DNA of 64,000 bases, taken from an uncultured Jannaschia sp. (lineage in GTDB: Bacteria > Pseudomonadota > Alphaproteobacteria > Rhodobacterales > Rhodobacteraceae). The DNA lies in contig CANLTZ010000002.1 of NCBI GenBank assembly GCA_947494145.1, positions 310,001-374,000 of the forward strand. The letters run 5' to 3'. Each line of letters begins with the position of its first letter. Within the stretch, counting starts at the first letter, position 1. Shown here piece by piece: positions 54,349-64,000 of the stretch. The position numbers and the translations under genes were made by a program. Under the pieces are notes generated by a model that saw nothing but the letters and a program-made list of their open reading frames with translations, searched no databases and had not been told where the DNA came from.

Positions 54349-55509
54349 ATGGCAGGAAATGGCGGCCCCTGGGGGGGCGGTGGTAATTCGGGCGGCGGAC
54401 GGGGCGAAGGCCCGCGCGGCCCAAATGGCGGGGATCGCCGACCGCCAAATCGGGGACAGAACAACATTCCCGAAATTGATGAGTTGATGAAGAAGGGGCA
54501 GGATCAGCTCCGCGTGCTGATGGGCGGACGGGGCGGTGGCCCGCGCAAACCCAATGGCGGCGATGGCGGTCCGGGTTTTGAATTCAATCGGGCCACGGTG
54601 GGCATCGGCCTTGTGGCAGCCTTGGGTCTTTGGGCTTATGCCAGCTTCTATACCGTGCGTCCGGAAGAACAGTCGGTCGAGCTTTTCCTGGGTGAGTTTT
54701 CCAGCACCGGCGGCCCCGGTCTGAACTTCGCGCCCTGGCCCGTTGTCACCGCTGAGGTCCTTCCGGTAACCACAGAACGCACCGTGGATATCGGCGTCAG
54801 CCGAACACGTGGCGATGATGGTCTGATGTTGACGGGCGATGAAAACGTCATCGACATCGACTTCCAGGTGGTTTGGAACGTGACCAACCCGGCGGATTTC
54901 CTGTTCAACCTCCGCTCGCCCGAGCAGACGATTGAGGCTGTGTCAGAATCGGCCATGCGCGAAATCGTGGCGCAATCCGATCTCGCGCCCATTCTGAACC
55001 GCGACCGTGGCATCATCGCTGAACGTCTACAGGATCTGATCCAGACGACGCTCGACAGCTATGATGCGGGCGTCAACATCCTGCGCGTCAACTTCGACCG
55101 CGCCGACCCACCGCAGCAGGTGATCGACGCATTCCGCGAAGTGCAGGCGGCGGAACAGCAGCGCGATCGGCTTCAGTCCGAAGCGGATGCCTATGCCAAC
55201 CGCGTTCTCGCCGGTGCCCGCGGTGAAGCGGCGCAGCTTCTCGAAGAGGCGGAGGCCTACCGCGCCCGGGTCGTCAACGAAGCCGAAGGTGAAGCGTCCC
55301 GCTTTACGGCCGTGCTTGCCGAATATTCCAACGCGCCGGATGTGACGCGCAAGCGTCTCTATCTCGAGACGATGGAGCAGGTGCTGGGCGACGTCGACAA
55401 GATCATCGTCGATGACGGGCTTGGTGGCGGCGGTGGCTCTGGTATCGTGCCATATCTGCCGCTCAATGAATTGCGCGGTGGCCGCGCCTCCCAAGGGGGA
55501 AGCAACTGA
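54349..55509 (+). CDS. hflK: FtsH protease modulator HflK (386 aa)
   Basis: An SPFH-family membrane protein that with HflC forms the cage around FtsH. Residues 1-60 are Gly/Pro/Arg-rich, one helix lies at about 83-103, followed by the SPFH domain (FYTVRPEEQSVELFLGEF) and a coiled coil. The start at 54349 has GGAAGGAA 9 nt upstream; a GTG six codons earlier is rejected. Its stop overlaps the hflC start (TGATG). Confidence 0.95.
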   Translation: MAGNGGPWGGGGNSGGGRGEGPRGPNGGDRRPPNRGQNNIPEIDELMKKGQDQLRVLMGGRGGGPRKPNGGDGGPGFEFNRATVGIGLVAALGLWAYASFYTVRPEEQSVELFLGEFSSTGGPGLNFAPWPVVTAEVLPVTTERTVDIGVSRTRGDDGLMLTGDENVIDIDFQVVWNVTNPADFLFNLRSPEQTIEAVSESAMREIVAQSDLAPILNRDRGIIAERLQDLIQTTLDSYDAGVNILRVNFDRADPPQQVIDAFREVQAAEQQRDRLQSEADAYANRVLAGARGEAAQLLEEAEAYRARVVNEAEGEASRFTAVLAEYSNAPDVTRKRLYLETMEQVLGDVDKIIVDDGLGGGGGSGIVPYLPLNELRGGRASQGGSN

Positions 55510-56513
55510 TGAAACGTTCTGCTCTTCTTCTTCCCATCGCAGCCGTCCTCCTGGCGCTTCTCTTTTCGTCAATCTTCGTGGTCGACGAACGGCAAAAGGC
55601 GCTGGTGCTGCAATTTGGCCGGGTGGTCGCGGTCAAGGAAGAACCGGGCCTAGCCTTCAAGCTGCCGCTTATCCAGGACGTCGTCTACTACGATGACCGC
55701 ATCCTGTCGCGCGACGTGGATCCGCTGGAAGTCACGCCCTCCGATGACCGCCGTCTCGTGGTCGACGCCTTCGCACGCTACCGCATCGTCGATGTGGAAA
55801 CTTTCCGCGAAGCCGTCGGGCCGGGCGGGGAATTCGCCGCCGAACAGCGTCTCGACAGCATTCTTCGCGCGGAGTTGCGCGAGGTTTTGGGTTCCGTTTC
55901 CTCAGGCGACATCCTGTCGGAAGACCGGGCCGCTTTGATGTTGCGCATCGCCACTGGCGCCCGCGCCGAGGCCCAGGATCTGGGTCTGCAGATCATCGAT
56001 GTGCGCCTCAAGCGCACCGACCTGCCGCCCCAGAACCTCGACGCGACCTTCGCCCGGATGCGAGCGGAACGCGAACGCGAAGCCGCCGATGAAATCGCCC
56101 GTGGTGAGGAAGCCGCCCAGCGCATCCGCGCCCAAGCTGACAGAACGGTGGTCGAACTGACGTCGGAAGCCAGCCGTGAGGCCGAGATCGTCCGCGGTGA
56201 AGCCGATGCCAACCGAAATCGCATCTTCGCGGATGCGTTTTCCAGCGATCCGGAATTCTTTGAATTCTACCGCTCGCTGACGGCCTATACGCGGGCTTTG
56301 CAGGGCAGCAATTCGACGCTGGTCCTGTCCCCGGATTCGGAATTCTTCGACTACCTGAAAACTGACCGGCTATCGCCTTCCGTTCCGGTGGCAGCCCCGC
56401 AGGCCCCCGCTGCGCCCGGCGGCGGTGGCGGCGCCATCGCACCGGTCCCCGATGCGGAGGACGAAGCCTCCGACACGGGTGCCCCCCCGGTGGAACAAGC
56501 TGAAACCAACTGA
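55509..56513 (+). CDS. hflC: FtsH protease modulator HflC (334 aa)
   Basis: Partner of HflK. N-terminal helix (about 5-22, LLLPIAAVLLALLFSSIFVV), SPFH domain (VVDERQKALVLQFGRVV), then a coiled coil (MRAEREREAADEIARGEEAA). The C-terminal 45 residues are Pro/Ala/Gly-rich and extend beyond the usual end. A strong terminator follows. Confidence 0.95.
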   Translation: MKRSALLLPIAAVLLALLFSSIFVVDERQKALVLQFGRVVAVKEEPGLAFKLPLIQDVVYYDDRILSRDVDPLEVTPSDDRRLVVDAFARYRIVDVETFREAVGPGGEFAAEQRLDSILRAELREVLGSVSSGDILSEDRAALMLRIATGARAEAQDLGLQIIDVRLKRTDLPPQNLDATFARMRAEREREAADEIARGEEAAQRIRAQADRTVVELTSEASREAEIVRGEADANRNRIFADAFSSDPEFFEFYRSLTAYTRALQGSNSTLVLSPDSEFFDYLKTDRLSPSVPVAAPQAPAAPGGGGGAIAPVPDAEDEASDTGAPPVEQAETN

Positions 56514-56524
56514 ATGAACGACGC

Positions 56525-56553
56525 GAGGGCCCCAATCGGGGCCCTCTGCTTTT
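56525..56553 (+). terminator. Rho-independent terminator of hflKC
   Basis: GAGGGCCCC (56525-56533) and GGGGCCCTC (56538-56546) form a perfect 9-bp stem with loop AATC, followed by TGCTTTT, 12 bp after the hflC stop. Confidence 0.92.
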
Positions 56554-56669
56554 GTGACGCAGCAGGCAAGCCCTGGTTTTCGTAGGCGTGACCTGCTGCC
56601 ATCCCTCAGCCAAACCCATTGCCATCTCGTCCCACCCGCGCGTAACCAACCCCGCGTGGAGTATGACGA

Positions 56670-57569
56670 ATGACCCTTGTTTTGCGTTGGTTGGCTGGCC
56701 TCATCGGGGCCGCCATCGTCTTCGGTGGCCCAATCGTCTGGGCTTACATCGTCGCCATGGCCTGCGCCTTCGGCTCCGTAAACGGCAACTGCCAGCTGTC
56801 TGATGGGTTCTTCAACTCGGAGGCTTTGGTGGCCTTCTGGCTCCCCTGGCTTTTCGGCATCTGCATGCTGGTCTTCGCTGTGCGCTGGCCGCGCCTTCCC
56901 GCCCGGTGGCGGGGCGGCGTCGCAATCTCGCTTCCTGTCCTGTTCCTAGTGGCCGGATGGGCCGGAACCCGCCATCCTGGCTTCTGGAGCCGGGAACCAG
57001 CGGGTGTCGAATTCGGCTTGGAAAGCTATTACGACCATCCCGTCGTCGTGACGGATGTGCGCTTGAACGGGCAGTCCATCGGTCCATACCGGCCGCATCC
57101 CGTCAGAAGTTCCGGGGACCGGGACGGTCCGCGCTGGGGGGCATCACAGGCCATATCATGGTCTTGGCCCCTGGCCCGCAGCCGGGCCTTCACGGTCGAT
57201 GTCGACTGGACCGATCTGCGCAGCCGCCAGGCTTGGACAGCGGCGCTGAATGGCGATTTGGACCAAGTTGATGTTCGGGATCGGGGCGGGAGGCCACGCG
57301 CTTTTCTTGGCCTGGTGCTTGGGCCAAACGGGGCTGCCGTTTTGGCCTCGGATCGCGCCCCCTTCACGGAGGAGTGGAACCTGACCCCGGTTGACGTCGA
57401 CACGGCCTGCGGGGTCCGAAAGCCGGACCGCGATAAGGATTGGATGCAGGAGCCCTCTCTCATCTCAGAGCGTATGGAGCGATACTTCGCCCCTGCGCCA
57501 CCCTATCTGGCCCCACAGCCCGCGGCCCGGCTGCCGCAACCTGCCCATGCCTGCGCGCCGCCATCCTGA
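56670..57569 (+). CDS. Hypothetical membrane protein (299 aa)
   Basis: No family recognised. Three hydrophobic helices occupy the first 110 residues (about 5-30, 48-70 and 82-102); the remaining 190 residues are a soluble, probably periplasmic or cytoplasmic part with many Trp, Arg and Asp. GGAG lies 8 nt before ATG 56670. It stands alone between the hflC terminator and degP. The C-terminus is Pro/Ala-rich with one Cys. Confidence 0.7.
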   Translation: MTLVLRWLAGLIGAAIVFGGPIVWAYIVAMACAFGSVNGNCQLSDGFFNSEALVAFWLPWLFGICMLVFAVRWPRLPARWRGGVAISLPVLFLVAGWAGTRHPGFWSREPAGVEFGLESYYDHPVVVTDVRLNGQSIGPYRPHPVRSSGDRDGPRWGASQAISWSWPLARSRAFTVDVDWTDLRSRQAWTAALNGDLDQVDVRDRGGRPRAFLGLVLGPNGAAVLASDRAPFTEEWNLTPVDVDTACGVRKPDRDKDWMQEPSLISERMERYFAPAPPYLAPQPAARLPQPAHACAPPS

Positions 57570-58044
57570 CCAATCCTGGACGGGCCAGTGTGCCCCGTGC
57601 GCGCCGCCCCAGCCGCCAGTGTTTCGCAATTTGGGTGGTGGCAATCGGTTTTCAGAACGCCTCCGGCTCAGACCGTTCGAAAGCAGCCATGGCGCGAAGC
57701 TCCGCCTTTAAGGCTGCGGCTTTCATATGGACCACTCGCGGTCCTGCCCGCACCAAAGAAGCGTTGCCCATGGCCCATGGTCGGGCTCAAGAAGACGGCC
57801 CCCCCTCATGCCGGACGCACGCTGCCAATCGCCCAAGCGCAGACCCAACCCAACGAGATTGCGCCAAGGCAACGCGACAAACCCTGTTCAACCCATGGTC
57901 CGCGCACTACCTTCCCCCACATCAAGTCACGGCCATGTGAAGTCCCCCTTGTTGAAGCCCACGGCACTGATGCGGATATGCAACGCAGGTGACCCGAACA
58001 GACAACAAGAAGCGGGCATGAACAGGTATCTCAGGAGGGAACCC
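57570..58044. other. 475-bp region upstream of degP
   Basis: No gene is supported here; open frames are rich in Pro/Arg and do not resemble known proteins. It must hold the degP promoter. I looked for a sigma-E/extracytoplasmic-type GGAAC motif and saw none that is convincing. No tRNA structure is seen. Confidence 0.4.
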
Positions 58045-58047
58045 TTG
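58033..58047 (+). promoter_or_regulatory. Strong ribosome-binding site deciding a TTG start of degP
   Basis: AGGAGG (58033-58038) lies 6 nt before TTG 58045, which is in frame with degP. The upstream ATG 58018 has no such site. TTG is therefore the better start. Confidence 0.7.
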
Positions 58048-59514
58048 CTTACAGACATCAATCTGCACCGGCCTATGGGCAGCGCGTACCGCACGCTGAT
58101 GGCCCTGATGCTGGGCCTCGTGATGTTGATCTCGACGGCCTTGACCGCAAGTGCTCAGGGCCGCCCGGACACATTTGCCGACCTGGTCGATCAAGTGTCG
58201 GGCGCAGTCGTCAACATCACGACCAATACCAGCATCTCTGCCGCCGAACGCGGCCCCAACAGTGGCAATCCGCTGGAAGACTTCTTCGACGAATTCCGCA
58301 ATCGCAACCGCGAAGGCATGCCGCAGCCGCCGCGCCGCCGTGGCTCGGCCTTGGGTTCGGGCTTCGTAATCAGCGAAGACGGCTTCATTGTCACCAACAA
58401 CCACGTCATCGAAAACGCCGACGAAATCCTGATCGAATTCTTCTCGGGCAACGAATTGCCCGCCGAAGTGATCGGCACCGACCCCAACACGGATATCGCC
58501 CTTCTGAAGGTCACGTCCGATGCGCCGCTTCCTTTTGTGCCCTTTGGCGACAGCGATGCGATGCGCACCGGTGATTGGGTTATGGCCATGGGCAACCCGC
58601 TGGGACAGGGCTTTTCGGTGTCCGCGGGGATCGTGTCGTCCCTGGGCCGGGAACTGCAGGGCGCCTATGACGACTACATCCAGACCGACGCGGCCATCAA
58701 TCGCGGCAATTCCGGCGGCCCGCTCTTCAACCTCGATGGCGAGGTGATCGGCGTGAACACCGCGATCCTGTCGCCCAATGGCGGCTCCATCGGGATTGGC
58801 TTCGCCATGTCGGCCAATGTGGTCACCAACGTCGTCGCGCAGTTGCAGGAATTCGGCGAAACCCGCCGCGGGTGGCTGGGCGTGCGGATCCAGGATGTGG
58901 ACCCGGAACTGGCCGAGGCGCTGGGCCTCGAACAGGCCCGCGGTGCGCTGGTAACGGATGTGCCCGACGGCCCTGCCAAGGATGCCGGGATCGAGGCGCG
59001 GGATGTCATCCTGACCTTCGACGGCACCGAGATCGAAGATACGCGCCAATTGGTTCGCACCGTGGGCAACTCGCCCGTGGACGAAGCTGTACGCGTGCGC
59101 GTCTTCCGCGACGGTGAAACCCAGACCCTGCTGGTGACCCTGGGTCGCCGCGAAGAGGCGGAGCGCGCCGTGCCCGCCTCCGCCGAACCCGCTGAGGAGG
59201 ATGCACCCGCCGAAAGTAGCTTCATGGGACTCACCGTCTCGACCCTGACGGATGAGTTGCGCGAACAGCTTGGCCTGTCGGACGATGCGGAAGGGTTGGT
59301 TGTCTCTGATATCGACCCCGACTCTGCCGCCTATGGTAAGGGCCTGCGTGCCGGTGACCTGATCGAAGAGGCAGGGCAGATTCGCGTCAACTCCATCGCG
59401 GAGCTGGAAGAGCGGATCGAAGAGGCCCGTGATGCCGGTCAGAAGAGCTTCCTTCTGCTGATCCGCCGTGCTGGCGATGCCCGTTTCGTGGCTCTGTCGC
59501 TCGACGAGGAATGA
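58045..59514 (+). CDS. Do-family periplasmic serine protease/chaperone DegP-like (489 aa)
   Basis: A periplasmic protease that handles misfolded envelope proteins. A Sec signal segment (about residues 15-38, ending LTASAQG) precedes the trypsin-like domain with triad H120 (NNHVIEN), D150 (NTDIALL) and S223 (RGNSGGP), and two PDZ domains (about 255-345 and 385-480; first has GWLGVRIQDVDPELAEALG). Two PDZ domains fit DegP/DegQ rather than DegS. Start TTG 58045 is chosen by the ribosome-binding site; ATG 58018 would add nine residues. A clear terminator follows. Confidence 0.93.
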   Translation: MLTDINLHRPMGSAYRTLMALMLGLVMLISTALTASAQGRPDTFADLVDQVSGAVVNITTNTSISAAERGPNSGNPLEDFFDEFRNRNREGMPQPPRRRGSALGSGFVISEDGFIVTNNHVIENADEILIEFFSGNELPAEVIGTDPNTDIALLKVTSDAPLPFVPFGDSDAMRTGDWVMAMGNPLGQGFSVSAGIVSSLGRELQGAYDDYIQTDAAINRGNSGGPLFNLDGEVIGVNTAILSPNGGSIGIGFAMSANVVTNVVAQLQEFGETRRGWLGVRIQDVDPELAEALGLEQARGALVTDVPDGPAKDAGIEARDVILTFDGTEIEDTRQLVRTVGNSPVDEAVRVRVFRDGETQTLLVTLGRREEAERAVPASAEPAEEDAPAESSFMGLTVSTLTDELREQLGLSDDAEGLVVSDIDPDSAAYGKGLRAGDLIEEAGQIRVNSIAELEERIEEARDAGQKSFLLLIRRAGDARFVALSLDEE

Positions 59515-59535
59515 TTGGCTGACATATTCCTAAAG

Positions 59536-59559
59536 CGGGCGCCTTCGGGCGCCCGTTTT
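59536..59559 (+). terminator. Rho-independent terminator of degP
   Basis: CGGGCGCC-TTCG-GGCGCCCG, a perfect 8-bp stem with a stable TTCG loop, is followed by TTTTC 22 bp after the degP stop. Confidence 0.95.
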
Positions 59560-59675
59560 CGTTTTGGATTGACCAAGTCTGTTCGTGGTTATGCAGAAGG
59601 GCGGAGGACCCTTATCCAGTGTCATCCCGACGATGCCAAGGCCTTTGCCAGAACCGGCTGCTACAAACCGGGCCG

Positions 59676-60388
59676 TCAGGCGCCGAACATGGAAACCCAG
59701 GCCAAGATGCCGCCAATCAAGATCGGTTGGTGGACCAGGTATATCGGCAGCGCATGCTTGCCTGGCCAGGCCAAGGCCCGCGCCACGGGCCCCGGCGTGG
59801 CGGGTCCGAAGGTCAGCAGCCGCGCGCCGCCCATCTGCGCAAAGGCCAGGCCCGCCAGAAACGGGGACAGCCAGGGGATCATGGGCTCGTAATCCATCAT
59901 CGGCGGCACTTGCGTGCCAAGCCCCGACCAGATCCACCACAGGCTGTTGAAAGACGGGTCCTTCAGTAATGGCCCCAGGAACAGGATCGCGGGCGGCGCC
60001 AGGATCGTCAGCCACCATGGCACCCGCAGGAACAAGAGCCCGAACACGCTGCAAAGCGCGATGGAATGGAGGATACCGAACCGCACCCAGAAGCTCGGCA
60101 TGGCGAAATAGGTCGCGATGCTCACCGCCGCCGCCGCAGCTACCAGCAGGCCCAACCGCGTCATGTAGGCCCGCCACCGCATCCCCTGCCCATGGGCCAA
60201 CCAGAGGCTGAAGCCCGCCAGAAACAGAAAGCTCGACGCGATGGCCCGGGCCGAAAAGTCCCAGAGCCCGCCATAGGTCGTACCCGGCGCCACCAGGCCA
60301 AGGACTTCGAAGTCGCGTCCGAAATGGAAGACGACCATAGCCAATATGGCCACTGTGCGCAGCCAGTCGATGGCGATCAGGCGCCCGC

Positions 60389-60392
<4 letters not shown>
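59676..60392 (-). CDS. DUF1624 heparan-alpha-glucosaminide acetyltransferase-like membrane protein (238 aa)
   Basis: A polytopic protein with about seven helices. It begins RLIAIDWLRTVAILAMVVFH, the typical DUF1624/acyltransferase-3-like first helix with D and R, and has HALPIYLVHQPILIG at the end. Members are predicted membrane acyltransferases. Its start overlaps the stop of the lipoprotein gene (ATGA). Substrate unknown. Confidence 0.9.
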
Positions 60393-62180
<1,788 letters not shown>

Positions 62181-62349
62181 AAGCAGCTTTGGCCCGGGCC
62201 TAAAACTGAAAACCGCCCCCCGCGACGTCCACGTCGGGGAGGGAGGTTCTCCGTCTGCCGCGCGGCGCTTGGGACGGCGCGCGGCATGGCCTGAAGCGGA
62301 AGGGAACGAGGGAGAGACGCCCGCTCAGGCTGGAATGGTGTTTAGCCGA

Positions 62350-62703
62350 TCATTCGTCTTCGGCGTTCTGGCGGCGGATATCGGCGAAGATCTGGGCGGC
62401 AGTGCGACGCTGGCCGCGGTTGAAATTGTTGCCGCGGTTGGAGCGGGTGACGCGGACATTGTCCTGACCGTCAAAGTCCTGATTGAACCGCTCTTGCGCC
62501 GAAAGGTTGTTGCCACGGGTCGAGACGCGCGCCTTGTTATGGCGCCAGCCGACCTGCACCAGGATGCGATTGTCCTGCGTGTCGAAGTCCTGGTTGAAAT
62601 GGTTGGCAGCACCTTCGATGCCGGGCGTGATTTGCTGGGCGCTGGCAGGGGCGCCGGCAACAAGGGCGGTGACGATCAGGGCGGAAGAGATCAGGGTTTT
62701 CAT
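62350..62703 (-). CDS. Small secreted protein with internal repeat (117 aa)
   Basis: A signal peptide (residues 1-22, MKTLISSALIVTALVAGAPA then SA) precedes a 95-residue mature part rich in Asn, Gln, Asp and Arg. It contains a repeated unit: NHFNQDFDTQDNRI and ERFNQDFDGQDNVR, each followed by an RGNN segment. No cysteine, no membrane helix, no family recognised. An upstream in-frame extension exists but does not resemble coding sequence. Confidence 0.7.
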   Translation of the reverse strand: MKTLISSALIVTALVAGAPASAQQITPGIEGAANHFNQDFDTQDNRILVQVGWRHNKARVSTRGNNLSAQERFNQDFDGQDNVRVTRSNRGNNFNRGQRRTAAQIFADIRRQNAEDE

Positions 62704-63082
62704 CGTATAGTACCTTTTCGAAACGGGCCCTGGTTGTGCGGTGGGCCCTTGGGTTTGACGTGGATGGAAGGCGTGTTCGCCGTCCGTTGACCCTAGATGG
62801 CGCCGCCGGAGCCACACGTTCAATGAACGCTCGCGTGAGGTTTGCGCGAATTTCGTGCGTTCTTGCACATAGATCTGAGATCCACGCACGCCCTTCACGA
62901 AACCACCTGTCCCTCTCGCGGGTCTGTTATGCCGTGGGCTGGTTCTGAAACACCGCGGCGGCTGGGGCACGGGCCTCATCTTCACCTTGGTGAAAATACT
63001 TCGGGGTCCGGGGCAGAGCCCCGGCGATCTGCCACAGGCGCCGCGTCTCAGGTCAAGGAAACCCCCGCCACGGCGCACAAGC
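62704..63082. other. 379-bp intergenic region with family-wide repeat
   Basis: No gene is supported. It contains the promoter of the small secreted protein and, at 62981-63024, a repeat unit common in Rhodobacteraceae intergenic DNA. The rest has no recognisable motif. Confidence 0.45.
62981..63024. repeat. Rhodobacteraceae-type intergenic double hairpin
   Basis: TTCACC-TT-GGTGAA (62981-62994) is followed by CCGGGGC-AGA-GCCCCGG (63008-63024), two perfect hairpins about 13 bp apart. I recall near-identical CACCTTGGTGAAAATACT-plus-GC-hairpin units in many genomes of this family. It could also act as a terminator between the flanking minus-strand genes, since purD ends just downstream on the left side. 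Confidence 0.6.
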
Positions 63083-64000
63083 TCACAAAGCGCGGTGCCC
63101 GATATCGCGGCGGTAAAAGCCGCCGGGCCAATCCACGTCGTCCACCAGACCATAGGCGCGGTCATGGGCGGCGCGCAGGCTGTCGGCGCGGGCGGTCACG
63201 CCCAACACACGGCCACCGGCGGCGGTGATGGCGCCCTCCCGTTCCGCGGTTCCGGCATGGAAGACCATGGCGCCGCTGTCTTCTGGCATTCCGTCCAACC
63301 CGCCGATCACATCGCCCTTGGCATAGGCGCCGGGGTAGCCCTGGGCCGCCATCACGACGCAGAGCGCATGGTCATCGGCCCATCGCACGCGCGCGGCGTC
63401 CAGGCGGCCCTCGGCACAGGCCAGCATCAGGTCCAGGGCCTGGCCGCCCAGCCGCATCATCAGGCACTGACATTCCGGGTCGCCGAAGCGGACATTGTAT
63501 TCCACCAGGCTGGGCTGGCCGTCGTCGATCATCAGGCCCACGAACAACACGCCGCGCATGGGCGTGCCGCGCCGCGTCATCTCGGCCATGGTGGGGCGCA
63601 CGATCTTGTCCAGCGCCCGGGCTTCCACCTCCGGCGTCATGACAGGGGCGGGGGAATACGCGCCCATGCCGCCCGTGTTTGGGCCGGTATCGCCATCGCC
63701 CACGCGCTTGTGGTCTTGCGCCGTGCCGATGGGCAGAACGCTGTCGCCATCGACCAGACAGAAGAAGGACGCTTCTTCGCCGGTCAGCAGCGCCTCGATC
63801 ACCACTTCGGCGCGGCCATGGGTGCCGTCGAAGATGTCGCGCAGGGCGGTCTCGGCCTCGGGCAATGTGGCAGCCACTGTCACGCCCTTGCCCGCCGCCA
63901 GCCCATCGGCCTTCACCACGATGGGCGCGCCTTGGGCGCGCAGATAATTCAGTGCCGGGTCCAGCGCATCGAAGCGCGCATAATCCGCCGTGGGCGCGCC
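63083..64000 (-). CDS. purD: Phosphoribosylamine-glycine ligase, 3' part (5' end outside window)
   Basis: GARS, the second step of purine synthesis, an ATP-grasp ligase. The frame is open to base 64000, so the N-terminus is outside the window. Visible motifs are VVKADGLAAGKGVTVAATL (ATP-grasp loop), GPNTGGMGAYSPAPV and LVEYNVRFGDPECQCLMMRL (metal and phosphate binding, PurD signature RFGDPE). About 305 residues are present. Together with purA it supplies purines. Confidence 0.96.
   Translation of the reverse strand, partial: GAPTADYARFDALDPALNYLRAQGAPIVVKADGLAAGKGVTVAATLPEAETALRDIFDGTHGRAEVVIEALLTGEEASFFCLVDGDSVLPIGTAQDHKRVGDGDTGPNTGGMGAYSPAPVMTPEVEARALDKIVRPTMAEMTRRGTPMRGVLFVGLMIDDGQPSLVEYNVRFGDPECQCLMMRLGGQALDLMLACAEGRLDAARVRWADDHALCVVMAAQGYPGAYAKGDVIGGLDGMPEDSGAMVFHAGTAEREGAITAAGGRVLGVTARADSLRAAHDRAYGLVDDVDWPGGFYRRDIGHRAL

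Overview
The window is a chromosomal segment of an alphaproteobacterium, most probably a member of the Rhodobacteraceae (Roseobacter group). The evidence is high G+C with strong G/C at third codon positions, many 1-8 bp start/stop overlaps, gene sets such as purA-DUF2842 and yajC-secD-secF-tauE, a small XRE regulator typical of the group, and an intergenic hairpin repeat near 62.98 kb that I recognise from this family. About 67 protein genes are supported. There are no rRNA or tRNA genes, no CRISPR array, no IS transposase and no prophage block.

Layout. 0-2.4 kb: the 3' part of leuA, then a pesticin/T4-type muramidase overlapping a secreted six-cysteine protein. 2.5-8.1 kb: the rod-shape operon mreB-mreC-mreD-pbp2-rodA. 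8.2-16.8 kb: a dioxygenase/hydrolase pair, a Bax-inhibitor membrane protein divergent from a LysR regulator, a quinone oxidoreductase, an XRE regulator, hisN, an 8-oxoguanine-deaminase-type amidohydrolase, and tdk with a HAD phosphatase. 17-21.8 kb: two poorly known proteins, one a 1029-aa chimera with a PilM/GspL-like head and a PilP-like tail, then an SDR enzyme behind a palindromic operator. 22-27.8 kb: serS, then the Sec accessory operon yajC-secD-secF with tauE and a Mth938-type gene. 27.8-32 kb: a lone Flp-pilin-like gene, gloA, thyX, and an AAA ATPase of about 47% G+C translationally coupled to thyX and followed by REP-like palindromes.

32-41.6 kb is an amine/amino-acid catabolic island: a gamma-glutamylputrescine-oxidase-like enzyme, two PuuA-like glutamine synthetases, a class-I glutamine amidotransferase, a polar amino-acid ABC transporter with an alpha/beta hydrolase gene inside its operon, and a divergent secreted CAP protein. 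41.6-44.1 kb: a TerB-like protein, a DUF1330 protein, rlmJ and an OmpV/MipA-type outer-membrane protein. 44.1-48.9 kb: secG, pyrG and a phzF gene broken by one in-frame TGA, divergent from purA-DUF2842. 48.9-59.5 kb: a 771-aa acidic protein, thiamine pyrophosphokinase, rpiA, gor, hflK-hflC, a membrane protein and a DegP-type protease. 59.6-64 kb: a DUF1624 membrane protein with a lipoprotein, a 2Fe-2S ferredoxin with an FG-GAP-like secreted protein, a small repeat-containing secreted protein, and the 3' part of purD.

Most of the window is housekeeping: envelope growth, protein export and quality control, and nucleotide supply (purA, purD, pyrG, thyX, tdk). The most unusual parts are the muramidase with its secreted neighbour, the low-G+C ATPase joined to thyX, the PilM/PilP-like chimera, the acidic 771-aa protein, the interrupted phzF, and several perfect palindromes without an obvious cognate regulator.
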